Shown one piece after another: positions 25,518 to 33,844 of a stretch of 64,000 nucleotides of DNA. This DNA comes from Pseudomonas viridiflava (GTDB taxonomy: Bacteria > Pseudomonadota > Gammaproteobacteria > Pseudomonadales > Pseudomonadaceae): the NCBI RefSeq assembly GCF_900582195.1, contig NZ_UTHA01000179.1, forward strand, positions 25,802 to 89,801. The letters run 5' to 3'. The translations under genes were made by a program, and so were the position numbers. The number at the start of each line of letters is the position of its first letter. The first letter of the stretch is position 1. The notes beneath the pieces were generated by a model. It was not told the DNA's origin, ran no database searches, and worked only from the letters and a program-made list of their open reading frames with translations.

Positions 25518-26855
25518 ATGATCGAATCCGTCGAATCCTTCCTCGCTCGCCTGAAAAAACGCGACCCGGATCAACCCGAATTTCACCAGGCCGTCGAAGA
25601 AGTCCTGCGCAGCTTGTGGCCGTTTCTCGAAGCCAATCCGCATTACCTGACGTCGGGAATTCTGGAACGTATTTGCGAACCGGAGCGCGCGGTAGTGTTT
25701 CGCGTGTCGTGGGTCGACGATCAGGGAAAAGTCCAGGTCAATCGCGGTTTCCGCATCCAGATGAACAGCGCCATCGGCCCGTACAAGGGCGGTCTGCGTT
25801 TCCATCCATCGGTGAACCTGGGCGTGCTGAAATTCCTCGCCTTCGAACAGACCTTCAAGAATTCCCTGACCTCGTTGCCCATGGGCGGCGGCAAGGGCGG
25901 CTCGGACTTCGATCCGAAGGGCAAGAGCGACGCTGAAGTCATGCGTTTTTGCCAAGCGTTCATGAGCGAGCTGTATCGCCACATTGGCGCCGACGTCGAC
26001 GTACCCGCCGGTGACATCGGCGTTGGTGCGCGCGAGATCGGTTTCCTGTTCGGCCAGTACAAGCGCTTGAGCAACCAGTTCACCAGCGTCCTGACCGGCA
26101 AAGGCATGACCTACGGTGGCAGCCTGATTCGTCCGGAAGCCACCGGTTTCGGTTGCGTGTATTTCGCTGAGGAAATGCTCAAGCGTCGCGAGCAGACCGT
26201 CGAAGGCAAACGCGTGGCGATCTCCGGTTCCGGCAACGTCGCGCAATACGCCGCGCGTAAGGTCATGGATTTGGGCGGCAAGGTGATTTCCCTGTCCGAT
26301 TCCGAAGGCACGTTGTATTGCGAGGCGGGTTTGACCGAGGAGCAATGGCTGGCGCTGCTGGAACTGAAAAACGTCAAACGTGGACGCATCAGCGAACTGG
26401 CGGCGGCGTTCGGTCTGGAGTTCCGCGCTGGTCAACTGCCGTGGTCGCTGCCATGCGATATCGCGCTGCCGTGCGCCACGCAGAACGAACTCGACGCTGA
26501 GGCTGCACGCACGCTGCTGCGCAATGGCTGCGTGTGCGTGGCCGAAGGCGCGAACATGCCGACCACGCTTGAAGCTGTGGATATCTTTATCGAGGCCGGC
26601 ATTCTGTTCGCCCCGGGCAAAGCCTCCAACGCCGGCGGTGTGGCGGTGAGTGGTCTGGAGATGTCGCAGAACGCCATGCGTCTGCTGTGGACGGCGGGTG
26701 AGGTGGACAGCAAGCTGCACGCGATCATGCAGTCGATCCACCACGCTTGCGTGCATTACGGCGAAGAGAACGGGCGCATCAACTACGTCAAAGGCGCGAA
26801 CCTCGCCGGCTTCGTCAAAGTCGCTGACGCAATGCTGGCGCAGGGCGTGGTTTAA
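25518..26855 (+). CDS. gdhA: NADP-specific glutamate dehydrogenase
   Basis: A 445-residue enzyme that forms glutamate from 2-oxoglutarate and ammonia with NADPH. The substrate-binding region is GPYKGGLRFHPSVNLGVLK (about 87-105). The catalytic lysine motif follows in LPMGGGKGGSDFDPKGK (about 120-136). The nucleotide-binding Rossmann motif SGSGNVAQYAARK lies near 235. The start MIESVESFLARL is the family N-terminus. The 3' end overlaps the convergent GreA/B-like gene by four bases, sharing the palindrome ttaa for both stops. Confidence 0.96.
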   Translation: MIESVESFLARLKKRDPDQPEFHQAVEEVLRSLWPFLEANPHYLTSGILERICEPERAVVFRVSWVDDQGKVQVNRGFRIQMNSAIGPYKGGLRFHPSVNLGVLKFLAFEQTFKNSLTSLPMGGGKGGSDFDPKGKSDAEVMRFCQAFMSELYRHIGADVDVPAGDIGVGAREIGFLFGQYKRLSNQFTSVLTGKGMTYGGSLIRPEATGFGCVYFAEEMLKRREQTVEGKRVAISGSGNVAQYAARKVMDLGGKVISLSDSEGTLYCEAGLTEEQWLALLELKNVKRGRISELAAAFGLEFRAGQLPWSLPCDIALPCATQNELDAEAARTLLRNGCVCVAEGANMPTTLEAVDIFIEAGILFAPGKASNAGGVAVSGLEMSQNAMRLLWTAGEVDSKLHAIMQSIHHACVHYGEENGRINYVKGANLAGFVKVADAMLAQGVV

Positions 26856-27346
26856 GCCGGTTCGATGCGGATCACTTCAATCATTTGATCGCCGGCGGGG
26901 CGCTGCCACAACACCTCATCGTTGAGCCGCGCGCCAAGCAGCGCCCGGCCCAGCGGTGAGCCCCAATTGATCAGGCCTTTGCCGGCATCGGCCTGATCTT
27001 CGCCAACCAGTTGTACCCGGCGTTCGGTGTCGTGTTCGTCGGCGTAGGTCACCCAACTGCCGATCTGTACTTTATCGGTGGAGGTCGCCGCAACCGCGAC
27101 TTGTGCGCTGCTCAGACGCTGATTGAAGTAACGTAAATCCCGTTGCAGGTCCGCCAGCCGTTGCTTGTCGGCCTGATCACCTTTGGCCGATTGTTCGGCG
27201 TGAAGGGTTTGCAGTTCAGCGACTTTCGCCTGCAACTGCGCCAAGCCTTGTGGCGTAACGTAATTGGGCTGCTCGCTGACCTGCCGTTCGACCGGCTGAT
27301 CGGCTTGCGCGGCGGCGTTGTCTTCGTTGACGAATGCACGACTCAT
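26852..27346 (-). CDS. GreA/GreB-family transcription elongation factor-like protein
   Basis: A 164-residue protein. The first 25 residues are polar and extra to the family, then an N-terminal coiled-coil hairpin (about 32-92) precedes a C-terminal FKBP-like Gre domain (about 100-163, ISWGSPLGRALLGA-type motif INWGSPLGRALLGAR). Gre factors enter the RNA polymerase channel and stimulate cleavage of backtracked RNA through two acidic residues at the coiled-coil tip, normally DxxE in GDLSENA. Here the tip reads GDQADK, so the spacing is kept but Glu is Asp and the rest is changed. Cleavage activity is uncertain; it may be a secondary-channel competitor. A strong aggagga site sets the start. Confidence 0.8.
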   Translation of the reverse strand: MSRAFVNEDNAAAQADQPVERQVSEQPNYVTPQGLAQLQAKVAELQTLHAEQSAKGDQADKQRLADLQRDLRYFNQRLSSAQVAVAATSTDKVQIGSWVTYADEHDTERRVQLVGEDQADAGKGLINWGSPLGRALLGARLNDEVLWQRPAGDQMIEVIRIEPA

Positions 27347-27416
27347 GGTGTCCTCCTCGTATGAGGTTTGGGCCATGCTCGCAGGCATTTGGTTTCACTG
27401 GATGTCTGGGAGCGAC

Positions 27417-27773
27417 CTATTGCGAGTGATAAGCCCGTCCGGCGTCCTGATCCTTCTGTTGCTGCCAGGCGCGCTCGCGTTCGTCCCAGTGCTCGTTGCG
27501 ATACTGCTCGCGATCCTTGTTTTCCAGCATCGCCTGACACTGACGGAAGCCGTCGGTCCAGCCTTCGGCGTATTGCTTGTCTTTGAGATAGCGCGGCACG
27601 TTCTTGCGGAACTCGCCGCTGATCGAACCGGCCGCCTGGCGGCCGCTGATGCAACCATCATCGAAGCCGTCGGCGAAGGCCGGTGGATAACCCTTGGCGA
27701 TCAAATCTTCATGGGTGGTCTGGCAACCGCCCAGCAACAGCACAACACCCAGCACACCCACACACCGCCACAT
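27417..27773 (-). CDS. Small predicted lipoprotein of unknown function
   Basis: A 118-residue protein with a lipoprotein signal peptide (VLGVVLLLGGC, lipid-accepting Cys17). Residues +2/+3 are Gln-Thr, which suggests outer-membrane sorting. The mature part has aromatic, Gly and Cys positions (AFADGFDDGCISGRQ, then YAEGWTDGFRQCQ) that form two similar short motifs, each with one Cys. They could make one disulfide. A strong gggagag ribosome-binding site precedes the ATG. I do not recognise the family. Confidence 0.75.
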   Translation of the reverse strand: MWRCVGVLGVVLLLGGCQTTHEDLIAKGYPPAFADGFDDGCISGRQAAGSISGEFRKNVPRYLKDKQYAEGWTDGFRQCQAMLENKDREQYRNEHWDERERAWQQQKDQDAGRAYHSQ

Positions 27774-27878
27774 TGCACTCTCCCGCGCCGGTTGTCCGGC
27801 TTATGGGGAAAGTCTAGAAAGGGATTCATGACACGGCTGTCGAAGACCCGTGAAAAATCCATCAACACCACAAATCCC

Positions 27879-27969
27879 CTGTGGGAGCGAGCTTGCTCGC
27901 GAAGGCATCCTGTCAGGCGATTCTAATATCGACTGACCCACCGCTTTCGCGAGCAAGCTCGCTCCCACA
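27879..27969. repeat. REPIN upstream of the small lipoprotein gene
   Basis: Two inverted REP arms with a middle containing ctgtcag and ctgacc. It lies between two minus-strand genes, 24 bases beyond the stop of the DUF4105 gene. Confidence 0.92.
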
Positions 27970-27992
27970 TTGGTTCTGTGTTGTGTTCGGGA

Positions 27993-29846
27993 TCAGTAGT
28001 GATACCACTTCACTTCAAGCATGACTTCTGTCTCAGGCGTGGCGAGGTGGCTGAACTCACGCTGCGCACTCAGGCGCAAACCGAGGTTGCGCGACAACTC
28101 CCACTGCTGATTCAAACTCAGGCTGCGGCGCACTTCGCCATTGAAGAAGTAATCACCCTTGGCTTCGAGGCTGAGATTGCCCAGCGGGTTTTTCCACAAC
28201 ACGCCGGTATTGAAACCGCCGGCCGGGGAGACGAATTCGGCGAAATCATTGTTGTGCTCGACGCGCACGGTGCCGAGGGCAAAACCCAACACATCGTCAC
28301 CCAACGCCCAGGTGCCGCCACCGCCGCCGTTGACGTGGCTGACCAGCGTTTCGTCATCATGCTTGCCCGGTACGCGCTCCAGGCCACCAGTGACCTGCCA
28401 CGACAGCGGCTGCAGCAGCTCATTGCGCGGCGTCAGCGAACGAATCGTCGCCAGATCCAGTTGCTGGAACTGCCAGTGATTGCCTTCGTACTGACGCAAC
28501 TTCATCTGCAGGATCTCGATCTGCGCGCCGAGCGGGAAGCTTTCGGCGTTGTCGTTGAGATCGTGATAGGCCATGCGCAAACCGTACTCACCGAATGCGC
28601 GGTCGCCACGGGTGCCGAGGCCGGCCTGCCAGGTGCGTGATTCATGGCCATCCTCGGGCAAGCCCGGTTGTGGGATTTCCAGTTCGGGCGCGGGGTTCTT
28701 GTTGATTGCCCGCAACAGTTCGAAACTGCGCTGCGCCCGTTGCGGATCACGCTCCTGGCCGTTGGCGCGGTAGCGCTCGAGGCGATACGCCGCGTCGATG
28801 ATCAACGCCTGACGATCACGCGGAAGCGCTTTGAAGGCGGGATCCTGCAACTGTTGTTGATCAGCGCTGACTTTCAGTACCCATTGCTGTTCTTCACCGC
28901 TGAGCGGTTCGGCACGGCTGAGCAATTCACGCTCACGCGAAGGGCGGTATTCGATACTTTCCACCAGTCCGGCTTCTTTCACCGCTTTAACGGTGTCGGT
29001 AGGAATGGCGGTCAACGGGAATTTTTCGGTCAGGCGCAGGCTTGGCCGCGCGACTTGCAGCAGCTCCAGCAAGCGATACGAGCAGTTTTCATCGAAGAAG
29101 AAATAGTCGAACTGAATCTGCTTCAACTCCCACACATGCTCAACCATGCGCGCGGTTTCTTCTTGCGTCAGGTTCAGTCGGTATTCCCACAGGTCACGGT
29201 TTTCCAGGCTGCGGTATTCGGAGAGTTTTTCCTGATACGGCACCAGCGCGAACAGCCCCGGATAACCGCCCATCAAACCTTTCCAGGCGTAGAGAATGCT
29301 GTTGTCCGAACCTTCGATGTAGGCACCGAAGTTGATCGCGTAACTGAGCAGCGATGTCTTGTCGGCCTGCACATCGGCCTGATCGATGCGCAACAGGGTG
29401 TGGCCGAACATCGATGACGGGCTGTTCAAGTAAGCCGCCGGGAAGATCATCACCGCGCTGTGCGGCGAGACATCCTTGAACCACTTCTTGTATTCGGCGC
29501 ACTCGGGTGTCGGCAGATCGTTGAGATTGAGCTGTGCTTTCAGCCAGCGCGTGCGCGCCGGATAAACGCATTGCGCATGTTGCTCGCCAAGACTGGCCGG
29601 GGCGTACAGCGCTTGCACGGTCGCCGCCAGTTCATGATCGGGGTGTTCGTTGCCATCGGGCGCGAGAAAGAATTTCTTGTCGCTGACATAGCTGCGCCAG
29701 CCGCCGAGTTTGGCGGTTTCGTAATGACCGAGGGAAATCCAGAAGCGGTCGTTGGCCAGTTGCTGCAAACGTTGAGGGTCGATGGTTGGCGCGGCGGACA
29801 GCGGGGCGCAGACACAGAGCGCCAGCCAGGCAAGGCGTTTGAGCAT
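27993..29846 (-). CDS. Lnb/DUF4105 periplasmic domain protein with probable C-terminal beta-barrel
   Basis: A 617-residue exported protein (signal peptide about 1-19, ending CAPLSAAP). After a small N-terminal domain comes a DUF4105 domain (about 110-300). It has the conserved His in SSMFGHTLLRID (near 147) and the conserved Cys in FDENCSYRLL (near 253), a papain-like Cys-His arrangement. DUF4105 is the catalytic domain of Lnb, which N-acylates lipoproteins in some Gram-positives. The last 250 residues show alternating polar/hydrophobic strands and end in an aromatic residue (EVKWYHY), as in outer-membrane barrels. Substrate and activity are unknown. The start is the ATG at 29846; a TTG three codons earlier is less likely. 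The DUF3015 gene lies just upstream. Confidence 0.78.
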   Translation of the reverse strand: MLKRLAWLALCVCAPLSAAPTIDPQRLQQLANDRFWISLGHYETAKLGGWRSYVSDKKFFLAPDGNEHPDHELAATVQALYAPASLGEQHAQCVYPARTRWLKAQLNLNDLPTPECAEYKKWFKDVSPHSAVMIFPAAYLNSPSSMFGHTLLRIDQADVQADKTSLLSYAINFGAYIEGSDNSILYAWKGLMGGYPGLFALVPYQEKLSEYRSLENRDLWEYRLNLTQEETARMVEHVWELKQIQFDYFFFDENCSYRLLELLQVARPSLRLTEKFPLTAIPTDTVKAVKEAGLVESIEYRPSRERELLSRAEPLSGEEQQWVLKVSADQQQLQDPAFKALPRDRQALIIDAAYRLERYRANGQERDPQRAQRSFELLRAINKNPAPELEIPQPGLPEDGHESRTWQAGLGTRGDRAFGEYGLRMAYHDLNDNAESFPLGAQIEILQMKLRQYEGNHWQFQQLDLATIRSLTPRNELLQPLSWQVTGGLERVPGKHDDETLVSHVNGGGGGTWALGDDVLGFALGTVRVEHNNDFAEFVSPAGGFNTGVLWKNPLGNLSLEAKGDYFFNGEVRRSLSLNQQWELSRNLGLRLSAQREFSHLATPETEVMLEVKWYHY

Positions 29847-29896
29847 AGTCGGCAACTTGAACAGGAAAGAAATAAAGACCCAAGGAGGGCGGGCCG

Positions 29897-29930
29897 AAAA
29901 AACAAAACCCGCTTCCCGAAGGAAGCGGGT
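29897..29930 (-). terminator. Rho-independent terminator of the DUF3015 gene
   Basis: A ten-base stem (acccgcttcc / ggaagcgggt) has the loop cgaa. Read on the minus strand, it continues into a U-rich tail (ttttgtttttt). It separates the DUF3015 gene from the DUF4105 gene. Confidence 0.9.
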
Positions 29931-29940
29931 GGGGTCGAGC

Positions 29941-30429
29941 TTAAGCCTGAGTTGCGTACTTGGCCAGACGAGGATCCGATTTCAGTACGGCCAGGGTGTT
30001 GGTATGCACGTCTTCAGCAGTCACGTCAGCCTTGCTGAAGATCTGCTGGAAGTGCTCGTGAGTCACAGCAGCGAAGTGCGCACGGTCTTCCGGCGCCACG
30101 CCCAGTACCACGGCATAAGTCGTCAGCGCTTCGCCGTTGCCTTTGGCCATGTCTTCGGACAGCTCGTTCATCATGCCATTCATGGCAAACCAGGATTTGC
30201 CACCGTAGGTCAGTGATGCGTTGGTCGAGCAACCGTTGGTGCCGGACGTCATCCCGAAGGTGGCGTTACCGGACGTGCCGTTGGTGGTGGAAGCGAGGAA
30301 GTGCGCCGGGGTGCCACGCTGACCTTCGAACAGCATGTTGCCCCAACCGCAATCCGGGCCGCCTGGTGCTTGCGCCATTGCGTTGATGGATACAGCGGTG
30401 AAGAGAGTACCGAGAAGAATCCGTTTCAT
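29941..30429 (-). CDS. DUF3015 family exported protein
   Basis: A 162-residue secreted or periplasmic protein. It has a signal peptide (MKRILLGTLFTAVSINAMAQ, cleavage after AMA) and the family features: a Cys-Gly-Trp-Gly start of the mature chain (GGPDCGWGNMLFEGQ), TSGTNGCSTN, and a helical C-terminus. The two Cys residues probably pair. Function is unknown. DUF3015 genes are often next to DUF4105 genes, as here, so the two may work in one envelope process despite the terminator between them. The start at 30429 fits the signal peptide; a longer frame upstream has no such logic. Confidence 0.85.
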   Translation of the reverse strand: MKRILLGTLFTAVSINAMAQAPGGPDCGWGNMLFEGQRGTPAHFLASTTNGTSGNATFGMTSGTNGCSTNASLTYGGKSWFAMNGMMNELSEDMAKGNGEALTTYAVVLGVAPEDRAHFAAVTHEHFQQIFSKADVTAEDVHTNTLAVLKSDPRLAKYATQA

Positions 30430-30729
30430 AGCTTTGTTCTCTTTATGTGCATACCAATGGACAGGGTTCTGGCCCCCAAGCTCTGTACGAGACAGACCCA
30501 AACGAAGCCAGTGGGCCGGTATTAGTTCCAGCCGCGCAGTTTGGAGTTTAGGCACGTTCCAGGGGTTCCGTGAGTTTTTACAAAAGATTTGGCGATAACC
30601 CCGATTTCACGGGTGCCGGGGCAGGGGCGAGCGGTTGTCTATGCTTTGTGGTGTGGCGCGCCTTGCCAGTGGGGCACGGGCAGCGCCAGAATGCCGCTAT
30701 CCGCCCCGCCTGATTGTTAAGGAAGCCCG
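30430..30729. other. Divergent intergenic region, DUF3015 gene and Lon-like gene
   Basis: Three hundred bases hold the two divergent promoters. I see no repeat, RNA gene or clear operator. The Lon-like gene start is preceded by aaggaag. A heat-shock promoter would be plausible for a Lon-type protease, but I could not identify one. Confidence 0.5.
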
Positions 30730-33168
30730 ATGCCTGATCCTGTTGCTGCCAGCTTGCGTCTCGCGCCCGAAGCGCTGACCCGTCCGTTTTCCGCTGAACA
30801 GTTCAGCTTCACTACCACCAATGATCTGGAGCCCTTTCGCGGTGTGCTCGGCCAGGAACGCGCGGTCGAAGCCTTGCAGTTCGGTGTGGCCATGCCACGC
30901 CCCGGTTACAACGTTTTCGTCATGGGCGAGCCCGGCACCGGTCGTTTCTCGTTCGTCAAACGCTACCTGAAGGCCGAAGGCAAGCGCCTGCAGACCCCGG
31001 CGGACTGGGTCTACGTCAACAATTTCGATGAGCCACGCGAACCGCGTGCCCTGGAGTTGCCATCGGGCACGGCCGGCGCATTTATCGGTGACATCAACGG
31101 TTTGATCGACAACCTGCTGGCGACATTTCCAGCGGTGTTCGAGCACCCGTCCTACCAGCAAAAGAAAAGCGCCATCGACCGCGCCTTCAACCAGCGCTAC
31201 GACAAGGCCCTCGACATCATCGAGCGTCTGGCCCTGGAAAAAGACGTCGCCCTGTATCGCGACGCCAGCAACATTGCCTTCACGCCGATGCTTGACGGCA
31301 AAGCGCTGGATGAAGCGGAATTCGCCCAATTGCCAGAAGCTGATCGCGAGCGCTTTCACGATGACATTTCCGGTCTCGAAGAGCGCCTGAACGAAGAACT
31401 CGCCAGCCTGCCGCAATGGAAACGCGAGTCGAACAATCAACTGCGTGCGCTCAACGAAGAAACCATCACCTTGGCCTTGCAGCCGTTGCTGTCGCCGTTG
31501 TCGGAGAAATATGCCGAGAACGCTGCGGTGTGCGGCTACCTGCAAGCGATGCAGGTCTATCTGCTGAAAACGGTGGTCGAGCAACTGGTCGATGACAGCA
31601 AGACCGACGCTGTTGCGCGCAAGCTGCTGGAAGAGCAATACGCGCCAAGCCTGGTGGTCGGCCATCCGGTGAGTGGCGGTGCGCCGGTGGTGTTCGAGCC
31701 GCATCCGACTTACGAAAACCTCTTCGGCCGCATCGAATACACCACCGATCAGGGCGCGCTTTACACCACCTATCGCCAGTTGCGTCCGGGTGCCTTGCAC
31801 CGCGCCAACGGCGGTTTCCTGATTCTTGAAGCGGAAAAAATGCTCAGCGAGCCGTTCGTGTGGGATGCGCTGAAACGCGCCCTGCAATCGCGCAAGCTGA
31901 AAATGGAGTCGCCGCTGGGCGAGATGGGCCGTTTCGCCACCGTGACCCTCAATCCGCAACATATTCCGTTGCAGGTCAAAGTCATCATCATCGGTGCGCG
32001 GTCGCTGTACTACACGCTGCAAGACCTCGATCCGGACTTTCAGGAAATGTTCCGCGTTCTGGTCGACTTCGACGAAGACATCCCGATGGTCGACGAGAGC
32101 CTGGAGCAATTCGCCCAATTGCTGAAAACCCGTACTTCGGAAGAAGGCATGGCGCCGCTGACCGCCGATGCGGTGGCGCGTCTGGCGACTTACAGCGCAC
32201 GACTGGCCGAGCATCAAGGTCGGTTGTCGGCACGCATCGGTGATCTGTTCCAACTGGTCAGCGAAGCGGATTTCATCCGTCATCTGGCCGGCGACGAAAT
32301 GACCGATGCCGGGCATATCGAACGTGCGCTGAAAGCCAAGGCCACGCGCACCGGGCGGGTGTCGGCGCGGATTCTCGACGACATGCTCGCCGGAATCATC
32401 CTGATCGACACCGATGGCGCGGCGGTCGGCAAGTGCAACGGGTTGACCGTACTCGAAGTCGGCGATTCGGCCTTTGGTGTGCCGGCGCGTATTTCCGCCA
32501 CGGTGTACCCGGGCGGCAGCGGCATCGTCGACATCGAGCGTGAGGTCAACCTTGGGCAGCCGATTCACTCCAAGGGCGTGATGATTCTCACCGGGTATCT
32601 GGGCAGCCGTTACGCCCAGGAATTCCCGCTGGCGATTTCCGCGAGCATCGCGCTGGAGCAATCGTACGGTTACGTCGATGGCGACAGTGCGTCGCTGGGC
32701 GAGGCGTGCACGCTGATTTCGGCGTTGTCGAAAACGCCGCTCAAGCAGTGCTTCGCGATCACCGGTTCGATCAACCAGTTTGGCGAAGTGCAGGCAGTCG
32801 GTGGGGTCAACGAGAAGATCGAAGGCTTTTTCCGCCTCTGCGAAGCACGCGGGCTGACCGGCGAGCAGGGCGCGATCATTCCGCAAGCCAACGTCGCCAC
32901 GCTGATGCTTGATGAAAAAGTACTGGCGGCGGTGCGTGCCGGGCAGTTCCACGTGTATGCGGTGCGTCAGGCCGACGAGGCGTTGAGCCTGCTGGTGGGC
33001 GAACCGGCCGGTGAACCGAATGCCGATGGCGAATTCCCTGAGGGCAGTATCAACGCACGGGTGGTCGAGCGTCTGCGTGACATCGCCGAGATGATCAGCG
33101 AAGAAGACCTCAAGGAAGCCGAAAAGGAGTTGGCACAAGAGGCGTTGGCGGAAGCCAAACCGGCTTAA
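30730..33168 (+). CDS. Lon-like ATP-dependent protease (AAA_32 / Lon_C type)
   Basis: An 812-residue cytoplasmic protease. The N-terminal ATPase domain has a Walker A variant, GEPGTGRFS near residue 66, with Arg in place of the usual Lys. A helical insertion (about 130-280) and the rest of the AAA module follow. The C-terminal Lon-type protease domain carries the catalytic dyad Ser in DGDSAS (near 653) and Lys in GGVNEKI (near 696). This matches the family of E. coli YcbZ and P. aeruginosa PA4576, which sits in the same neighbourhood. The paralogue AsrA (PA0779) has a similar design, so I do not use that name. The tail is Glu/Ala-rich. Substrates are unknown. Confidence 0.9.
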   Translation: MPDPVAASLRLAPEALTRPFSAEQFSFTTTNDLEPFRGVLGQERAVEALQFGVAMPRPGYNVFVMGEPGTGRFSFVKRYLKAEGKRLQTPADWVYVNNFDEPREPRALELPSGTAGAFIGDINGLIDNLLATFPAVFEHPSYQQKKSAIDRAFNQRYDKALDIIERLALEKDVALYRDASNIAFTPMLDGKALDEAEFAQLPEADRERFHDDISGLEERLNEELASLPQWKRESNNQLRALNEETITLALQPLLSPLSEKYAENAAVCGYLQAMQVYLLKTVVEQLVDDSKTDAVARKLLEEQYAPSLVVGHPVSGGAPVVFEPHPTYENLFGRIEYTTDQGALYTTYRQLRPGALHRANGGFLILEAEKMLSEPFVWDALKRALQSRKLKMESPLGEMGRFATVTLNPQHIPLQVKVIIIGARSLYYTLQDLDPDFQEMFRVLVDFDEDIPMVDESLEQFAQLLKTRTSEEGMAPLTADAVARLATYSARLAEHQGRLSARIGDLFQLVSEADFIRHLAGDEMTDAGHIERALKAKATRTGRVSARILDDMLAGIILIDTDGAAVGKCNGLTVLEVGDSAFGVPARISATVYPGGSGIVDIEREVNLGQPIHSKGVMILTGYLGSRYAQEFPLAISASIALEQSYGYVDGDSASLGEACTLISALSKTPLKQCFAITGSINQFGEVQAVGGVNEKIEGFFRLCEARGLTGEQGAIIPQANVATLMLDEKVLAAVRAGQFHVYAVRQADEALSLLVGEPAGEPNADGEFPEGSINARVVERLRDIAEMISEEDLKEAEKELAQEALAEAKPA

Positions 33169-33493
33169 CAGGCTTGTAACGAAACCTGTGGGAGTGAGCC
33201 TGCTCGCGAAAGCGCTGTATCAGTCGACGAATAAGTTGCCTGACACTCCGCATTCGCGAGCAAGCTCGCTCCCACAGTTGTTTTTCCAGATTGATTTGTG
33301 TGTCGATCTTCGAGAAATTCGCCACAACTCTGACGCCAATATTCACACAATGACCATTCGGCGCCTTCTGGTTCCAATCGGCTTGCGCAGCGGACTTTTC
33401 TTCTATTCTCAGCTCAAGGATATCGACAGTATCACTGGATCGAGCCAGTCCTCCCGTGGGGGCTGAATACCGGCTTCACCGAGGGTCGCCGCC
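33169..33493. other. Intergenic region with a REPIN and otherwise no gene
   Basis: The first third is the REPIN at 33186-33277. In 33280-33493 I see no open frame with a ribosome-binding site, no terminator and no operator. It presumably carries the promoter of the small gene at 33494. Confidence 0.5.
33186..33277. repeat. REPIN downstream of the Lon-like protease gene
   Basis: The left arm has a variant base (gtgggagtgagcctgctcgcg), while the right arm is canonical. The middle includes tatcagtc and ctgaca half-repeats. Confidence 0.92.
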
Positions 33494-33808
33494 ATGTCGC
33501 GCAACCTCTGTCTCACCCGTCAGTGCCTGGGTCTGGTGACCCGTATCGAATGCGCCATCAAGCCGCTGGCCGGCGATAACGGCATGTGGACGCTGCTCTT
33601 CGCCGCCGGCATGGCCGGTGAACAACCTTCCGCCATCAAGGCCCAGGGCCCGTTTCATGGGCCGGTCGCCGCTGAATCAATACTCGACACCATCGTCGAA
33701 AGTCTGACCCTGCATGGCTACGAACTGGCCGACGATCCGCAGATATGGAGCCTGCACCTGCAAGCGCAGTTGCGGCAGATCAACGGTGGACGGGGCCGCG
33801 CCCTGTAG
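33494..33808 (+). CDS. Conserved small hypothetical protein
   Basis: A 104-residue soluble protein with no signal peptide and two cysteines near the N-terminus (CLTRQCLGLVTRIEC). Its second half has a short segment VESLTLHGYELADDP, then a basic tail. In PAO1 a hypothetical gene (PA4575) follows the equivalent protease gene, so this is probably its counterpart. The stop codon TAG lies inside a REP-like repeat (gccctgtaggcgctgcc), so the last codons may come from that element. Function is unknown. Confidence 0.65.
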   Translation: MSRNLCLTRQCLGLVTRIECAIKPLAGDNGMWTLLFAAGMAGEQPSAIKAQGPFHGPVAAESILDTIVESLTLHGYELADDPQIWSLHLQAQLRQINGGRGRAL

Positions 33809-33836
33809 GCGCTGCCACAGGCTGCGATCCTTTGAT
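33803..33836. repeat. Second-family REP-like repeat overlapping a stop codon
   Basis: The words ctgtaggcgctgccac and aggctgcgatcctttgat match the common fluorescent-Pseudomonas repeat type also seen at 16241-16299. It supplies the stop codon of the gene ending at 33808 and lies between convergent genes. Confidence 0.6.
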
Positions 33837-33844
33837 ATTGCTCT

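Noticed and set aside
30697..33138. A long open frame antisense to the Lon-like protease gene (over 800 codons)
   Set aside because: It mirrors the high-GC third-position bias of the real gene, its translation is rich in His, Gln and Arg without motifs, and the sense gene has full family signatures.
30730..33168. Naming the Lon-like gene asrA
   Set aside because: AsrA is PA0779 in PAO1; the local gene order fits the paralogue PA4576, so the symbol was left blank.
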